Shown: one piece after another, positions 49,501 through 60,362 of the stretch | Layout of the letters: every line of letters starts with the position of its first letter | How positions within the stretch are numbered: the first letter of the stretch is position 1 | Assembly (NCBI GenBank): GCA_907165065.1 | Contig: OU015523.1 | Location: 16,305,834-16,369,833 of the forward strand | Direction: 5' to 3' | Length of the DNA stretch: 64,000 bases | DNA from: Caprimulgus europaeus | Taxonomy: Eukaryota; Chordata; Aves; Caprimulgiformes; Caprimulgidae | The notes under the pieces: generated by a model | The model's database searches: none | Seen by the model: only the letters and a program-made list of their open reading frames with translations | What the model was told of the DNA's origin: nothing | Position numbers and translations under genes: made by a program

Positions 49501-51589
49501 TCCTCCTTTTTACTTAAGAGCAGTGGGAGACCTTCACATTAAGATACTGAACCCATCACAGTTGGAACAGACAAAGCCAGAGGGAGGAGGGAGGTGATGG
49601 AGGCTGAGACAATGTATTTTTAGTCATTTCAATGAATTATGGAGACGTGAAGTTGATAATTTATTGAAGAAGGGAAACGGGGGACTCTATGTAAATGTTT
49701 TCAGATGAATAATTAATGTGGCTTTCTAGCATCAGGGGGTCTTTAATTAAAGCCTCTGTTAAACAAGGCAAGGCAGACAGGCCTGGCTCCTTGCAGCAGC
49801 TAATTGCACCTTTCCCATGTGCAGCTACGATTCAGAGATGAAGCATCATTTGCATCAATAAAGAAGGACAGATCCTACCAGTGTGAGTGGCGGGAGGCTG
49901 TGGAGACCAGCTCAGTGACCCCAGGGCTGACGTGGTTTGCATCACATTTTAAATTAGCTTGGCACACAGGCCAAATGAGGGGGTGTGGGGAAGCAAGGAC
50001 GGAGGGGGCACTCTGGCCACAAGGCTTGGAGGAATGCAGAAAGCCACTCATCACTGTCCAGGGATTACAGCATCTTTGAAAGGGACCTACTGAGAGGATT
50101 ATCCAGGGTCTTGCTGTCATTACGTGGCATATTTGCCTTCCAAAAGCCTGTCCCACACCATGCCTGCCTCCCTGTCCCATGGCAAAAGATGGGTTCACAG
50201 CAATAAGGCAGTGTTCACAGGTTGAAGAGGCAAACCTGTGCTTTCCCACTACTCAGCTGCTCTCCTTATCCCCAGCATCATCCACAGGCACCACTCCCTC
50301 AGGTGAACATCGCACCCGGACTCTCCCTTCCTTCAGGGATTTCACAGCTGATGGGGAGAGGATGGAATGAAGATTCATTGTGGACTTCAATCAGAACAGA
50401 GCACCTCCTCCCTCTGGTGCCATGAGAAGGTGAGATAAAACTGAAGCCTTCTCCCTCACAAGGGTTTGGTTTCCCAGAGGGTTTATGATTATTTCCCAAG
50501 GAAAAGTATAAAAACATGACAGCTTCTGGAATTAGAATGGGACAATTAAGGAATCACAGAAACTGCACCAGTTAATATCACTGAGGACCTTCCAGTATAA
50601 TCCCAAATTTGGCTTCTTTAAACCCCCAAGGAAGAGCAGGTAAGTTTCCAAACAGGGGACAAAGTCTTGTTTTCCTGGAGAACATTCTCTAAATTAGACA
50701 CAGATTAGTTTTGACACTTTGGCAAAGAAGCAATATCTCATATTTTTCTTTCATTTTTGTCACCGAAAACATTCATAAGAACATTTTAAAGTGAGGAGGG
50801 AACAAGAAAGAGACAGCTGAAACCTTATTTTTAATAGAAAGTGTTAAATCTCAAGTAGGCTAAACAGGTTCCCAAAGCAAATATTTCTGAACACAGAAGC
50901 TAATAACATGTTTCTTTCCTGCATTGCCAAGGATGGGGCTGAAGGGGTTGCTTAGTCCATGCTGGTCATCTGTGAAAAAGGTTTGCTTAACCTGCTACAG
51001 GTATCTCCCCTTTTTCCAATGCCATACTTGAGGCACTCCCTTTTGGCACTGAGCACAAAGACAACCTGGAGAGCATCCCCTCAAGAAAGGTCTCTCTGTT
51101 CTCTGCAAACACCTCAGATGTCAGGAAAGCACCAAATCTTCAGGATTGCGAGCACGCGTTTTCTGTTTGCCCACACCAAGGCTCTTGACAGGTCTGACGT
51201 GAGCCTGCGTGCTCAGTGAAGGTTTACTGCTGTGTTTTGTGGAGGCAAGCACTGCAGGAAGGTCTTGCAGGGTGCACTTGGAGTGCCTGCGAGTAGCTAC
51301 GAGGCTCTGCTGCTCTCTGCTGGGAAATGCGGGTGAGAGGCTGTGCTAGTGGAAGAGCTGGATTTGCCAGCTTGCTCTGGCTTGGTCCCTGCACACAAAC
51401 TTTCAGAGCTGCCTGTACAAAAGCAGATACCTTGGTGCAGTCTCCTCCTCAACGTCGCTGTTGGAAGCAGGCCCACATCAAAGGCTGCTGGTGTAGGAGC
51501 AAGTCATCAGCCTAGCCTGCCTCTCGGCCCCTCGCATCCCGGCCCTCTGCCTCATGCAGTAGCTGGCTTTCTCCACGTTGCTGCTCTCC
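40567..51589. other. Long non-coding stretch
   Basis: Eleven kilobases without a recognised gene. Minor items are the 17-bp duplication at 45140 and a hydrophobic chance frame at 46576-46896. Some sequence may be conserved non-coding DNA, but this cannot be judged without an alignment. Confidence 0.5.
45140..45176. repeat. 17-bp tandem duplication
   Basis: GTGCCAGTGATGGGAG occurs twice in tandem, followed by a partial third (ATGCCAG). Confidence 0.85.
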
Positions 51590-51780
51590 TCCCAGCCTGT
51601 AACACATTCACCTTCTCAACAACCCTCTGGATGGAGGGCAGAGCAATTACCCCACTATACAGGTAAGGAACTAACATGCAGGGCAACCGCACAACCCACC
51701 CCAAGTCCCAGGTCAGCACATGGATGCGCTGTCTCTCCAAGGACCACAGCCACTTCCTCGCAGCCTGGCTTTTTGCTCAT
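51590..51780 (-). mobile_element. Ancient MIR-type SINE, reverse orientation
   Basis: The plus strand reads ACATTCACCTTCTCAACAAC, CCTCTGGATGG, then ATTACCCCACTATACAGGTA, AGGAACTAACATGCAGGGCA, matching reverse MIR (ctcacaacaaccctatgagg...ccccattttacagatgaggaaactgaggca). It is clearly diverged. The open frames over this region are by-products. Confidence 0.5.
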
Positions 51781-51789
51781 TGCTCCATG

Positions 51790-54749
51790 CCACAAAGCTG
51801 GTCTGTGCTCTCCAGACCTCAGGAAAGCTTTAACTACATCTGGCTGCAACTGTGCAAAATCACAGGTCAGAGGGTCTTGGAGCCACAGCGTGCAGGGAAC
51901 AGTGAGGCCGTGGTCCTGGGCATCGGCTGGGCTGCGGCAGCCTCATGGATTGCATAGCAGGTGAGCTCGCCACTCTGGTCAGCAACCTCAGCCTGTGAGA
52001 CAGCCCAAGCCCTGACAGCAGCTCTGGTACAGAGGAGAGGGAAAAATTCCTCAGCCTGGTGCTGACTGGGGCTCTCTGCACCTTTAAGCAGTGACATTTA
52101 ATTTTCTGATGCGTTTCATCTCATGCATCCCATTATGATTTTCAAGTGCCAGATGAGGTGACAGGAGTTTAAGACAGACATTTTAAAGATTTGGCTATTA
52201 TATATATATATTTACAGCTCAATAAAATAAGAAGAAATATTCAAAGTGAACTGGGTGTGGAAAGTGATTTGTTCCAACTCTTCACTGCAGACTTGCAAGA
52301 AACCAATCAAAGAGGCTCAGGAGTGGTTTGAGTGTAATTTATTAACCCAAAAGAGGCCGCATTGTTAACCAACATTATTTATAGTGAATAGCTCAACTAT
52401 CTCTACTGAACAACTGTGTGATACTGCAGGGACAAATGTGATGAGTTACTACACAGATAGGACAAAAAACAGCAGCAGATCTTTGTTACAGCTGTTAGAA
52501 AAAGTGTCCCCAGGAGACAGACACTGAATCTCTAATGGCTATCTTATTTCTCTGACAATTTATTTAAGTTTTAACTTAACAGCAGGAATGATAGCCACAG
52601 TTACACAGTGACTCCCAATAAAGGAGCGTATTGCTGATCTGCAGCTGGTGTTTTCTTATTTATTTCAAAGTCTTTAAGTTCCAGACTTAGCATATGGTGC
52701 CATATAAATAATGATATAATAATATGTTTTTGCTTTCCATGTGCCTGGATAGAAAAAAGCCATGTGATTTATGGTACATGAGCATTGTATTTAAGGCATT
52801 ATTTTGCTGAGAATTTTTAATGCATTTAAAATGCATCTTCTGCTTTTTGTAATCTGTTCTTTTGAAAGAATAAACAGAGCAGTGATGTTTATTTAATGGA
52901 GTCATTCATCTTACTTCCTTGTACAAAATTCTAGCTTTCTAGCCCCAGCAGCCAGATCCCTGAGGTAGGCAGTGGGGTTGGAAATGGAGAGATCTGCTGT
53001 TTACCAATGAGGCACAGATGAAAGGAAGACATGGGGCTTGAGATTTACCCACAGCAGGACACTATTTGAAGCCAGCAGGCAGCTGAGAACTGCTTAGCCC
53101 CGTCCAGTAAAGGATGGAGAGGAGAAACCCACGGGAGAAGTTCTGCAGGGAGTCATGCTGTGGAGAAAACAGCCCTAGGATGGCTCAGCACACAATTACC
53201 CATACACACACAACTGAAAGCAGGTGCCTACTTCAGCTAAAACTGTAACTGCAGTTACGAGAGCAAACACTGCCCCCGTGAAGTATGACAGGGGTGTAAC
53301 AGTTTACAGCTTTCAGACCCTGGAAAATCCAGCTCTGTGAGCACTACAGCTGCGCAGGAATACCTAGCTGCAGGGCTGGGAAGATCTCCTAACCCACACC
53401 TCAACTGTTTCTGGATATTGCTGTCTGGATATTGCTGATATAACCGTCAGCAAGATCTCACCAAGCAAAAACTTTTTCACAGCTACAAGGGTTGAAAATG
53501 TGAGTTTAAACATGCACAGACCACTGCAGAATAAACAGAGTATTTCTCGGGGATGTAGAAGACAAACCAGAGAATATTCTGCCTACAAACTTAAGCTTGC
53601 TCCATTGGTCTACAGCTCCTGTCAGGATCCACAAATCAGACTGACAATGCCAAGCAGCAGGCAGCATACTGTACCTTTCCCATCATGTGAGGACAGGATA
53701 ATCAGTAGAGGCTGAAGAAGTCAGTTCTTGAAATCTCCCTGAGAGTCCACCCCACCAACTGCCTAAGACCCTTCAAATTTTACCCAGCATCTTTCAAGAT
53801 CTTTCCAAGTGAACACAGATGAGAAAAACCCAAAACCAAAACCACCAAAAAAACCTAACCCACACTCAGGGAACCAGCAGTCTCACGCTATCCGGAACCA
53901 TTTGAGCCACATGGGAAAGTGGGAGAGGCTCAAAGGAGTTGAGTAATGACCTGGCATTCCATGAGTGCAGACAGCAGTGCTCCAGTACAAGATAATCTGA
54001 CTGGTCAACATGGCTGAGGATATGGACAACGCTGTCACAAGGCTAGTACTGGAGCAGTGGGGAAGCTCTTTCTCTTAAAAGGTCAACAGTGTAACTTCAA
54101 AAACACACACAGAGCTGCTATGAATGGAAGTGACATCTGTTAGTTTAGCACAGGTTTTGAAGTCCTGCATCTCCCTCCATTTCAGATTCCCTTTCCCCCC
54201 CCATCAATCCCCATGGCAGTTTCAGCCACTCATGTTTCAATCCCAGCTCTTGTCACACTGGAGAGCATGAACCAAAGTATTTCAGAAGCTGGTTACTGTG
54301 GTAACCCAGCATAGCTTTTATCTTTATTCCTTTCATCTCCTCTTTGGGGAAACTGGCAATCTGTTTATTTGCTTTTTCCGATGAAGTTCATCACGCAACA
54401 CACTGTCAGGATCTGTGTAAAACTGAGGAGAAAGCACCTCTCAGGAATGTGCACATAAACATTTCTCTCACTGCTCTACCACCTCACCCCTTGCTTCCCT
54501 GCTTTTCCTTACAAGCTCTTTTCCACATCCTTTTCCATCTGACCCGCTGTGTTCAGCTTATCTCTGCCCATTTCCTCCAGGCTTCCTCACTACCATGGTA
54601 CTTATCAACAGGGCCAACAAGAGCAAATGGCTACCCTGGGCTTTCCTGAGTCCTTTATAGGAGCGTGGTAAGGCCAAAATGCTGCAGCCAGACCACATTT
54701 TGGCACAAGGACACCGGAATTCACAGTGAAGTGACCCAGCTCCCTGCAA
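51790..54749. other. Non-coding stretch before the second CpG island
   Basis: Contains a short TA repeat near 52197-52210 and the 16-bp duplication at 53404. No supported exon. Confidence 0.5.
53404..53437. repeat. 16-bp tandem duplication
   Basis: TCTGGATATTGCTG is directly repeated, followed by ATATAACC. A recent slippage event is likely; no function is evident. Confidence 0.85.
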
Positions 54750-54918
54750 AATGAAAGGCCAGTGGCAAGCTGGGCTATGGGCGACTCACACGCCCTTCCC
54801 TCTGCCAAGGGATCCCTCGCTGCCTCCCGGCCACAGGCAGCCGCAGACCCCCCCCCCCCCAACAAGGCTCGCTGGCTGCGGCCAGGGGAAGAGAGTAAGG
54901 CAGGTGAGGGGGCAACTG

Positions 54919-54954
54919 CCAGGACCAGGGCCAGGACCAGGGCCAGGACCGGGT
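54919..54954. repeat. Three-unit 12-bp tandem array
   Basis: CCAGGACCAGGG occurs twice exactly (54919-54930, 54931-54942), followed by CCAGGACCGGGT. It lies in the second CpG island, immediately before the decamer array. Confidence 0.9.
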
Positions 54955-54980
54955 TTGGGACCTGCATGAAGCTACGCCTC

Positions 54981-55050
54981 GGCCCCTCACAGCCCCACAC
55001 AGTTCCACACAGTTCCACACAATTCCACACGGCCCCTCACGGCCCCTCAC
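54981..55050. repeat. Seven-unit 10-bp tandem array
   Basis: Seven consecutive decamers in strict register: GGCCCCTCAC, AGCCCCACAC, AGTTCCACAC twice, AATTCCACAC, and GGCCCCTCAC twice. Positions 6-10 are always C-(T/A)-CAC-like, and there is no insertion between units. The array has an A/B/A arrangement with identical outer units. Minus-strand frames across it give a spurious WNCVELCG-type repeat. Confidence 0.92.
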
Positions 55051-55079
55051 GGCCGCCCGGCGCTTCCGCCCTGCCCCAT

Positions 55080-55254
55080 GATGGCCGCGCAGCTCTCGCT
55101 GCCCACATGACCCCGGGAATGGCGGTTTCCCCGGTAACCTCCCCGGCGTCTCCCGCCTCCCGTCCCGCCTACGGCGAGCGACGAGCGGCAGAACAGGCCG
55201 GCGCCGGTGGGAGGTGAAGCACAGCCCTACCCTGCCCTGGAGACCTGGGGCCTG
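55080..55254 (+). other. Candidate non-coding first exon of TEX55-like gene
   Basis: The GC-rich stretch ends at the donor-like CCTG/GTGAGG. A short upstream frame (ATGATGGCCGCGCAGC from 55077, stop within 12 codons) could be an upstream ORF. The reading frame running into the donor has a stop at the TAA inside GGTAACC (about 55134) and no ATG after it, so in this frame the exon would be untranslated. Start position is a guess; only the donor is a sequence signal. Confidence 0.3.
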
Positions 55255-55669
55255 GTGAGGGAGGGAGCGAGGGAGGGAAGGAGGGCGGCGGCGGGCCCGG
55301 AGACCCCTTCCCCCGCGCACACCCGGCCCCGGGCTTCGCCCTCAGGCCCTTTCTGGCTGCACCGACCTGTTGTGCCCCGTCCCAGCCTCCTGTGTCCCCC
55401 GCAGCCTACTGCCCGCCACCCCCATGCCCAATAAAGCGTCCTCCTCCCCTGTACCCCCTGCCCTCGGGCACAGCACCCCCCTTCCCAGTTACAGGGGTGG
55501 GTGCGGGTTCTGCCCCCCCTCTAGCCTCCCCCAGCACCCTGCTGCAGGCGTCACAGCTGCAACTGGGAACCCCAAAACCTGCGAGCAACTGTCATGCCTT
55601 CCACCTCCTCTGCCCCGGGTGGTTTTGGGATGAGGGGGAGAAACAGGGCAGGACCCCACCTGAACTTGC

Positions 55670-56117
55670 ATGTCCAGAGAAGGGCAACGGAGCTGGGGAA
55701 GGGTCTGGAGCACAAGTCTGATGAGGAGCAGCTGAGGGAACTGGGGTTGTTTAGCCTGGAGAAAAGGAGGCTGAGGGGAGACCTTCTCGCTCTCTACAAC
55801 TGCCTGAAAGGAGGGTGCAGCCAGGTGGGGGTCGGTCTGTTCAACCAAGTAACAAGCAACAGGACAAGAGGAAATGGCCTCAAGTTGCATCAGGGGAAGT
55901 TTAGGTTGGATATGAGGAAGAAATTCTTTACTGAAAGGGTTGTCAGGCATTGGAACGAGCTTCCCAGGGCTGTCATGGAGTCCCCATCCCTAGAGGTATT
56001 TAAGAGTCATGCAGACATAGTGCTTAGGGACATAGTTTAGTTGAGGACTTCTCAGTGTGAGGTTAGTGATTGGACTCGATGATCTTCTAGGTCTTTTCCA
56101 ATTGAGGCAATTCTGGG
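55670..56117 (+). mobile_element. CR1 LINE 3' fragment between promoter and TEX55 exons
   Basis: It begins TGTCCAGAGAAGGGCAACGG and encodes an open run with [58 protein letters not shown] and [19 protein letters not shown] (the CR1 RT C-terminus). It ends TTGGACTCGATGATCTTCTA and a degenerate ATTCTGGG at 56110-56117. The subfamily is that of the 2.3-kb copy rather than the 33.6/40.1-kb pair. It is inserted in the putative first intron of the TEX55-like gene, in sense orientation. Confidence 0.93.
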
Positions 56118-56582
56118 TAACTCAGTCACAGGACTAAGAATGACAGCATGGGGCATGGATACAGAGTAGTCCACAGCCAGCTGCTCAAGAGGGAGATGGG
56201 TGAAACTTAACCAAATTTCAGCTGCTTGCTATCAGGAAGCAAGAGCAGGGCTGCACCGAGCAGGAGACAAGCCAGGAGCTGAGGACAACCACAGCGTAGG
56301 CAGGACAGTGCCCTTAACCAGCAGAGTGCAGGACCACAGCGTTTGGGCAGCGTGCTGATAAAAGAGCTCACCAATAGTCCCAGACAAGGCCAGGTAATGA
56401 GTCAGGTCTGAGATCCATTCAAAGGACTTCCATCCAGAGACAAAACTACCTAAAATATACACTTAGAGTGAGTCCCCCTACGCAAACGAGTCAGTAAGTG
56501 AGAATCAGGCACAGGTACACCTACTGCATAGCTCAGAGAAGGTCTGAAGGCTTGGGCCTGAGCTTAAATGGAGTTCCTGAGC

Positions 56583-57211
56583 TGTGGTGGTTTCACTTGA
56601 CTAGTGTTTGGCTAGCAGTGAAACACAGCTGCTCACTCACTCCCCCTCCCTGGGGATAGGGGAGAAAATTGGAGGGGTAAGAGTAAGGATACTTGTAGGC
56701 TGAGATAAGAACAACTTAATAATTGAAATAAAAGAAAGCTTAAAACAATTATTATATTAAAATAATAATGATAATCGTAGTAAAACATGCATATCAGTGA
56801 TACACAGTGCAATTGCTCACCACTCACCAGCCAAGCCTGGCCTGTTCTTGGATAATGGTCCCAGAGGAGCAACAATCTGAAACCGCAATCCCGGAAGAGC
56901 GAGAGCCTGAGCAAAATCCAGAGAGGGAGACCCTCATTAATATATTGAACATTACATTATTTGGTATGGAATAACCCATTGGCATATCCAGATGCCAATC
57001 TGGCTTATTCATTTAAATATTCATTGCCTCCTCTAGACCTTGCACCTGCAGACTACTAAAACACAAAGTCCTTTGACTTCCAGTGACAGTTAAAAACATT
57101 GGTATGTTATAAACCTTTTTCTCATAACAAATCCCATGCTGAAACCAAAACACAGCGTTATTCTAGCTACTAAAAAGAAATATAGCACTGTCCCAGCTAA
57201 AAACCAGGGCA
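56583..57211 (-). mobile_element. Solo LTR, same family as 15953 copy
   Basis: A 629-bp unit starting TGTGGTGG and ending CAGGGCA, alignable end to end with the copy at 15953-16546. The flanking pentamers are TGAGC (56578-56582) and TGGGC (57212-57216), a target duplication with one mismatch. It ends 179 bases before the first recognised TEX55-like exon and is antisense to that gene. It would be sense for any IGSF11 transcript starting in this region, but it lies upstream of the 55-kb CpG island in that direction. No internal retroviral genes are present. Confidence 0.85.
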
Positions 57212-57390
57212 TGGGCTCATAGGCAGAAGGTGTGGGTGGGACCAGTCACAGAAATTAAAGCCTAATAGCGCATGCTCTAAGAGGGGCTGCGAGATATTTG
57301 CAGAAGGATGCAGTAATGTGATGTATCTGGTCTGTGGGGTTACATGTTTAAAATATTCTTTGTTCTTTATTTGTTAAATATTTTATCAAG

Positions 57391-57734
57391 ATCTCAATGA
57401 TCATTCCGAATCTCAAGTGGAGGAGTCTAGCATACCACCAACTGCTGAACCACCAGGTTCTGAGGATCAGTTACCTGGCACTGAATTTTCCACATCCCTG
57501 GAAAACTCACATGAGATTGGATCACCTGTGGGTGAACTGCCAGGTTTCAAAGTCAAGATGAACGTGTCTGACTCTGCACAGGCTGGCAGTACAACACCTG
57601 AGGCTGGGTCATTGGCAACTGCAGTCAAGCCAACAGAGACTACAGGGGAAACAGAGCAGCCAATGGTGTATGAAGACCCCTTTGAAGTTTCTGTTAACTA
57701 CATGGAGAAACATAATATTCTGCAGATATTTCAG
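57391..57734 (+). CDS. TEX55: TEX55-like exon: disordered region and start of RIIa domain
   Basis: An open frame of 114 codons plus one leading split base lies between an acceptor (TTATCAAG/AT at 57390/57391, moderate pyrimidine tract) and a donor (TTTCAG/GTGAAA at 57734). The first ~90 residues are acidic, Ser/Thr/Pro/Glu-rich and look disordered. The last ~20 ([18 protein letters not shown], then IFQ) open an RIIa/Dpy-30-like docking domain that continues in the next two exons. Human TEX55 (C3orf30) is a testis-expressed protein reported to anchor type II cAMP-dependent protein kinase, and its C-terminus has this organisation. The name rests on the domain and on expected linkage to IGSF11. 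The start codon is not here: the exon enters in phase 1, so at least one upstream exon is missing or unrecognised. The LTR at 56583-57211 ends just upstream. Confidence 0.65.
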
Positions 57735-57912
57735 GTGAAATATCTCTTTCCTTTCTCTCTTCAGAGGCTTATTTGAGAAGCTGGGCCTAAAGTTACTGTG
57801 CACCAAATTATCCCTTCCCCAGATCCCTCCTTGCCCTCTGCTTTCTTAAGCATAACCTTAAGAAAAGCCACTCATCTACTCAAGGATCAATACTTCTTTC
57901 CTTCTGTCTCAG

Positions 57913-57975
57913 GAGATCACAGAAAAACTGGTATACGAGAAGCCCGATGACCCCTTGCAGTTCATATTGCTGCAG
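57913..57975 (+). CDS. TEX55: TEX55-like exon: core of RIIa/Dpy-30-like domain
   Basis: A 63-bp exon (21 codons, phase 0 at both ends) is bounded by a strong acceptor (TTCTGTCTCAG/GAG) and donor (CTGCAG/GTATGG). It encodes EITEKLVYEKPDDPLQFILLQ (21 residues; key features are the KPDDP turn and the Leu/Phe/Ile helix positions). In the family this is the second helix pair of the dimerisation/docking fold. The intron before it is only 178 bases. In-frame joining to the flanking exons, and preserved hydrophobic spacing across the junctions, argue for a functional gene. Confidence 0.7.
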
Positions 57976-58690
57976 GTATGGCATCTTGCTGGGGCTCAAC
58001 AGGGACTATGTGTTAGGGTCACAGCAGAAAGCCAGCTTTGCTAAGCACAGCAGAAACGTGGTCAACCCATGACTATTTCTCTCACTATGTGTCTGCTCAC
58101 CTGGGAAGAGGGCACAGGGTGAGAGCAGAGTGCTTGGTGTGCAAGGGACTGCGTGTGCTCTAAAAGGAGAGGGAGGAGAGGTGTGGGAGGGTGAGTGTAG
58201 GGGGAGAATGGGGTGGATGTGCCCTGGAGGACTGTTATCTGAGAGGTGAGGGAAGCTTAGAGACAGAGATAGATCCCCTCTGTGTCCCTGTGACCCTTCT
58301 CCAGCTCCCTCTGTCTCACACCAGGAAGGAACACTTCTCCTGCCCACACACCCCTATTCAGGAGAGCTGTCTCTGCTGATCCTGCAGGGTATTGAAACAC
58401 AGGAAATTCAAAGTCAGTGGAGTGAGGTGATAACCTGGGAGTAAGTTAGAAGAAGTGTGGGGAGTGCCTTGGGAAAAGAAACTGCCAGTTAGAGAAAAGG
58501 GAGCAAAGAAAGAGTGTCTTTTCCTTCACTGCCCTCTAGTCAGTCAGGGGAAGCACCACCTTTGTGATTTGCGGCTGAGTATATGCTGTACTGAATACAG
58601 AACCTGCAGAGGTATGGCAAGGTCAGTTCTGGGCACCAGTGGTGAGGAAATAGGCTCCCAAATGACCCTTTTCCTTTTCCTTTTGCCCAG

Positions 58691-58804
58691 GTGCAGTCTA
58701 TGATAAATGCCAGGCAGGCAGCAATGGACGGAATACTGGAGGACAATGAAGATGCAGATGAGTTTCTGGAAGAGATCCTGTACGCTCCTTTTGGCCCCTA
58801 CTGA
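58691..58804 (+). CDS. TEX55: TEX55-like terminal coding exon with stop codon
   Basis: The acceptor TTTTGCCCAG/GTG at 58690/58691 opens 37 codons ending in TGA at 58802-58804. The start (VQSMI) finishes the second amphipathic helix of the docking domain. The rest is an acidic tail (ILEDNEDADEFLEEIL) and an aromatic end (YAPFGPY). With the two previous exons this gives 172 visible residues, all in one frame without internal stops, joined through a 715-base intron. No canonical polyadenylation signal lies close by; an AATAAA at 59530-59535 is a distant candidate. Confidence 0.7.
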   Translation: MQSMINARQAAMDGILEDNEDADEFLEEILYAPFGPY

Positions 58805-60357
58805 CTTGCTGTTGTGATATTGCATGGGCCCTTCACAGCACCATGCTTTTGTAGTCATTGGCAGTAACCTGGAACAGATCTACTTGGATCTCTGTTTCCC
58901 GATTTTTCTGTTCTGTATGCTTGTGCTTCCCCTTGGTTTTAAATTCTGCAACCAAGTATTGGTTTGGATGCAGTAATTCAAATTTTAAAGTGTGCATGGA
59001 CCTGCATGCACATGTGGCACATCTTGAAGAGGCAGGTCTGCTGAACTCCTATGCAGTCTCTGCATACAAATGCATAAATCCCACTTAGGCCGCTCCTAGA
59101 CTCTGCTATTCTGTGCAGAGAAACCTCACAGCCTAGACAATGCAAGCACAAAAGCAACTAGAATTAAAAAGCAGCCCTGGAAAACCCAGTCCTCTCTTTT
59201 TTTTCATGCTGCATTGGGGGCTTACTGTCTCCAGCTATGCAGCAGCACCAATGCCCATCTAATACTTTGAGAGACTGGGTCTGTGGCTTTCCTGCTGCCC
59301 CTAGAGCTCATCTGATGTAAGCAACTGTCTCTCTGCCTCTTCCAAACACTGGTAAGGATATCTCACCCTTAACCATCCCTGCTGGGTTCTGATCACTCTG
59401 CTTTTTGGGGTTGCCCTGCTTGTATCATTGCAAGAACAGTGTATATTTTGATAAACAGAACAGTAAAGCAACAGTACACAAACCCTCTGTGGCTTTAGAA
59501 GACATTGTCACTCAGGAATGTGGGAAGTGAATAAAACTAAACAAACCAAAAACAAGCACTGGTAACCCAGGAAATCCAGAGTCAAGGTACACTTTGCAAA
59601 CACCTCATATGAGCTGCTTTTGATTCTCAGAACACTTACAGTCCTCATTTTCATACTGTCCAAGTGTCTGTTTCCACCCTGTAAAGAAAGCTCGTCTTTC
59701 TTTTTCTTGTCTATTGCCTGAAGATTATTGAAAATGTGCAACAGAGCATACTGTTATTTTGGCTTCATTTCATGTGTATGTGTAGTAGATGCCAGAAAGT
59801 TTTTTTGTCACTGCAGACTTTTCTCTTTTTTAGGCAAGTGCTCTAATTTCCTGAAGGATGGTAGTGTATTCCCAAATGACTGTCTCTATGGCTATGAAGA
59901 GAGTACCATAGAAACTTGTCTTCCATCTATCTATTTTCAGCTAAAAATCTGATGATTAGGTTGTGTGATACTCCACAGCAGTGCTTGGGCCCAAAAAGTC
60001 TGGGAATAACAGAGGCAAGTATTTGGCATACTAAATCTGTGTTGAGAGTAGTTGCTGTTTGATCCAAGACTCTCAGAAAATGATCAGTTAACTCCTATGT
60101 TTCCAGGTTAAAGGCAGGTAAGCACCCCTCTCATTCAGAGGGAAGGAAGGTTTTCAAGGTATTGTGAGCCTAAAGGTAGCTCAAGATTCAGATAAAGTCT
60201 TATGCCTTTTATAAGAGGTTTGATGTAGACTTTAGACATCTAGGTCCCACTGAAGCACTGAGATGCTTTTGAAAGCCCTACTTGTCTTCAGCAGCTGGAA
60301 GAACTGGACAGAGAGAGCAATTGGTTTTCAGCCTAGTAAATTTTTGGTCAAGAGTTT
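58805..60357 (+). other. 3' flank / probable 3' UTR of the TEX55-like gene
   Basis: Follows the TGA at 58802. The only clear AATAAA is at 59530-59535, about 730 bases downstream, so a long 3' UTR is possible. No further exon is recognised. Confidence 0.4.
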
Positions 60358-60362
60358 GTAAG

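Larger units (their letters stand above)
54750..55500. promoter_or_regulatory. Second CpG island, possible bidirectional promoter
   Basis: This is the other CpG-dense, GC-rich stretch of the window, with no TATA box. On the plus strand a donor-like GGGCCTG/GTGAGG occurs at 55254/55255, and on the minus strand a GTGAGT occurs at 54789-54784. Exons could therefore leave in both directions: plus toward the TEX55-like exons, minus toward the IGSF11-like gene. In human, TEX55 and the long IGSF11 isoform start close together and divergently, which fits. The island also contains 12-bp and 10-bp tandem arrays. Promoter activity itself is inferred. Confidence 0.6.

Noticed and set aside
54775..55320. 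181-codon minus-strand frame, and the overlapping 141-codon frame, in the second CpG island
   Set aside because: The composition is Arg/Gly/Pro-rich, as expected from CpG-island DNA, and the WNCVELCG and WSWPW stretches are translations of the tandem arrays. No family resemblance.
55594..56040. 148-codon plus frame after the second CpG island as a TEX55 exon
   Set aside because: From residue ~25 onward it is CR1 reverse-transcriptase C-terminus ([12 protein letters not shown]), so it is repeat-derived.
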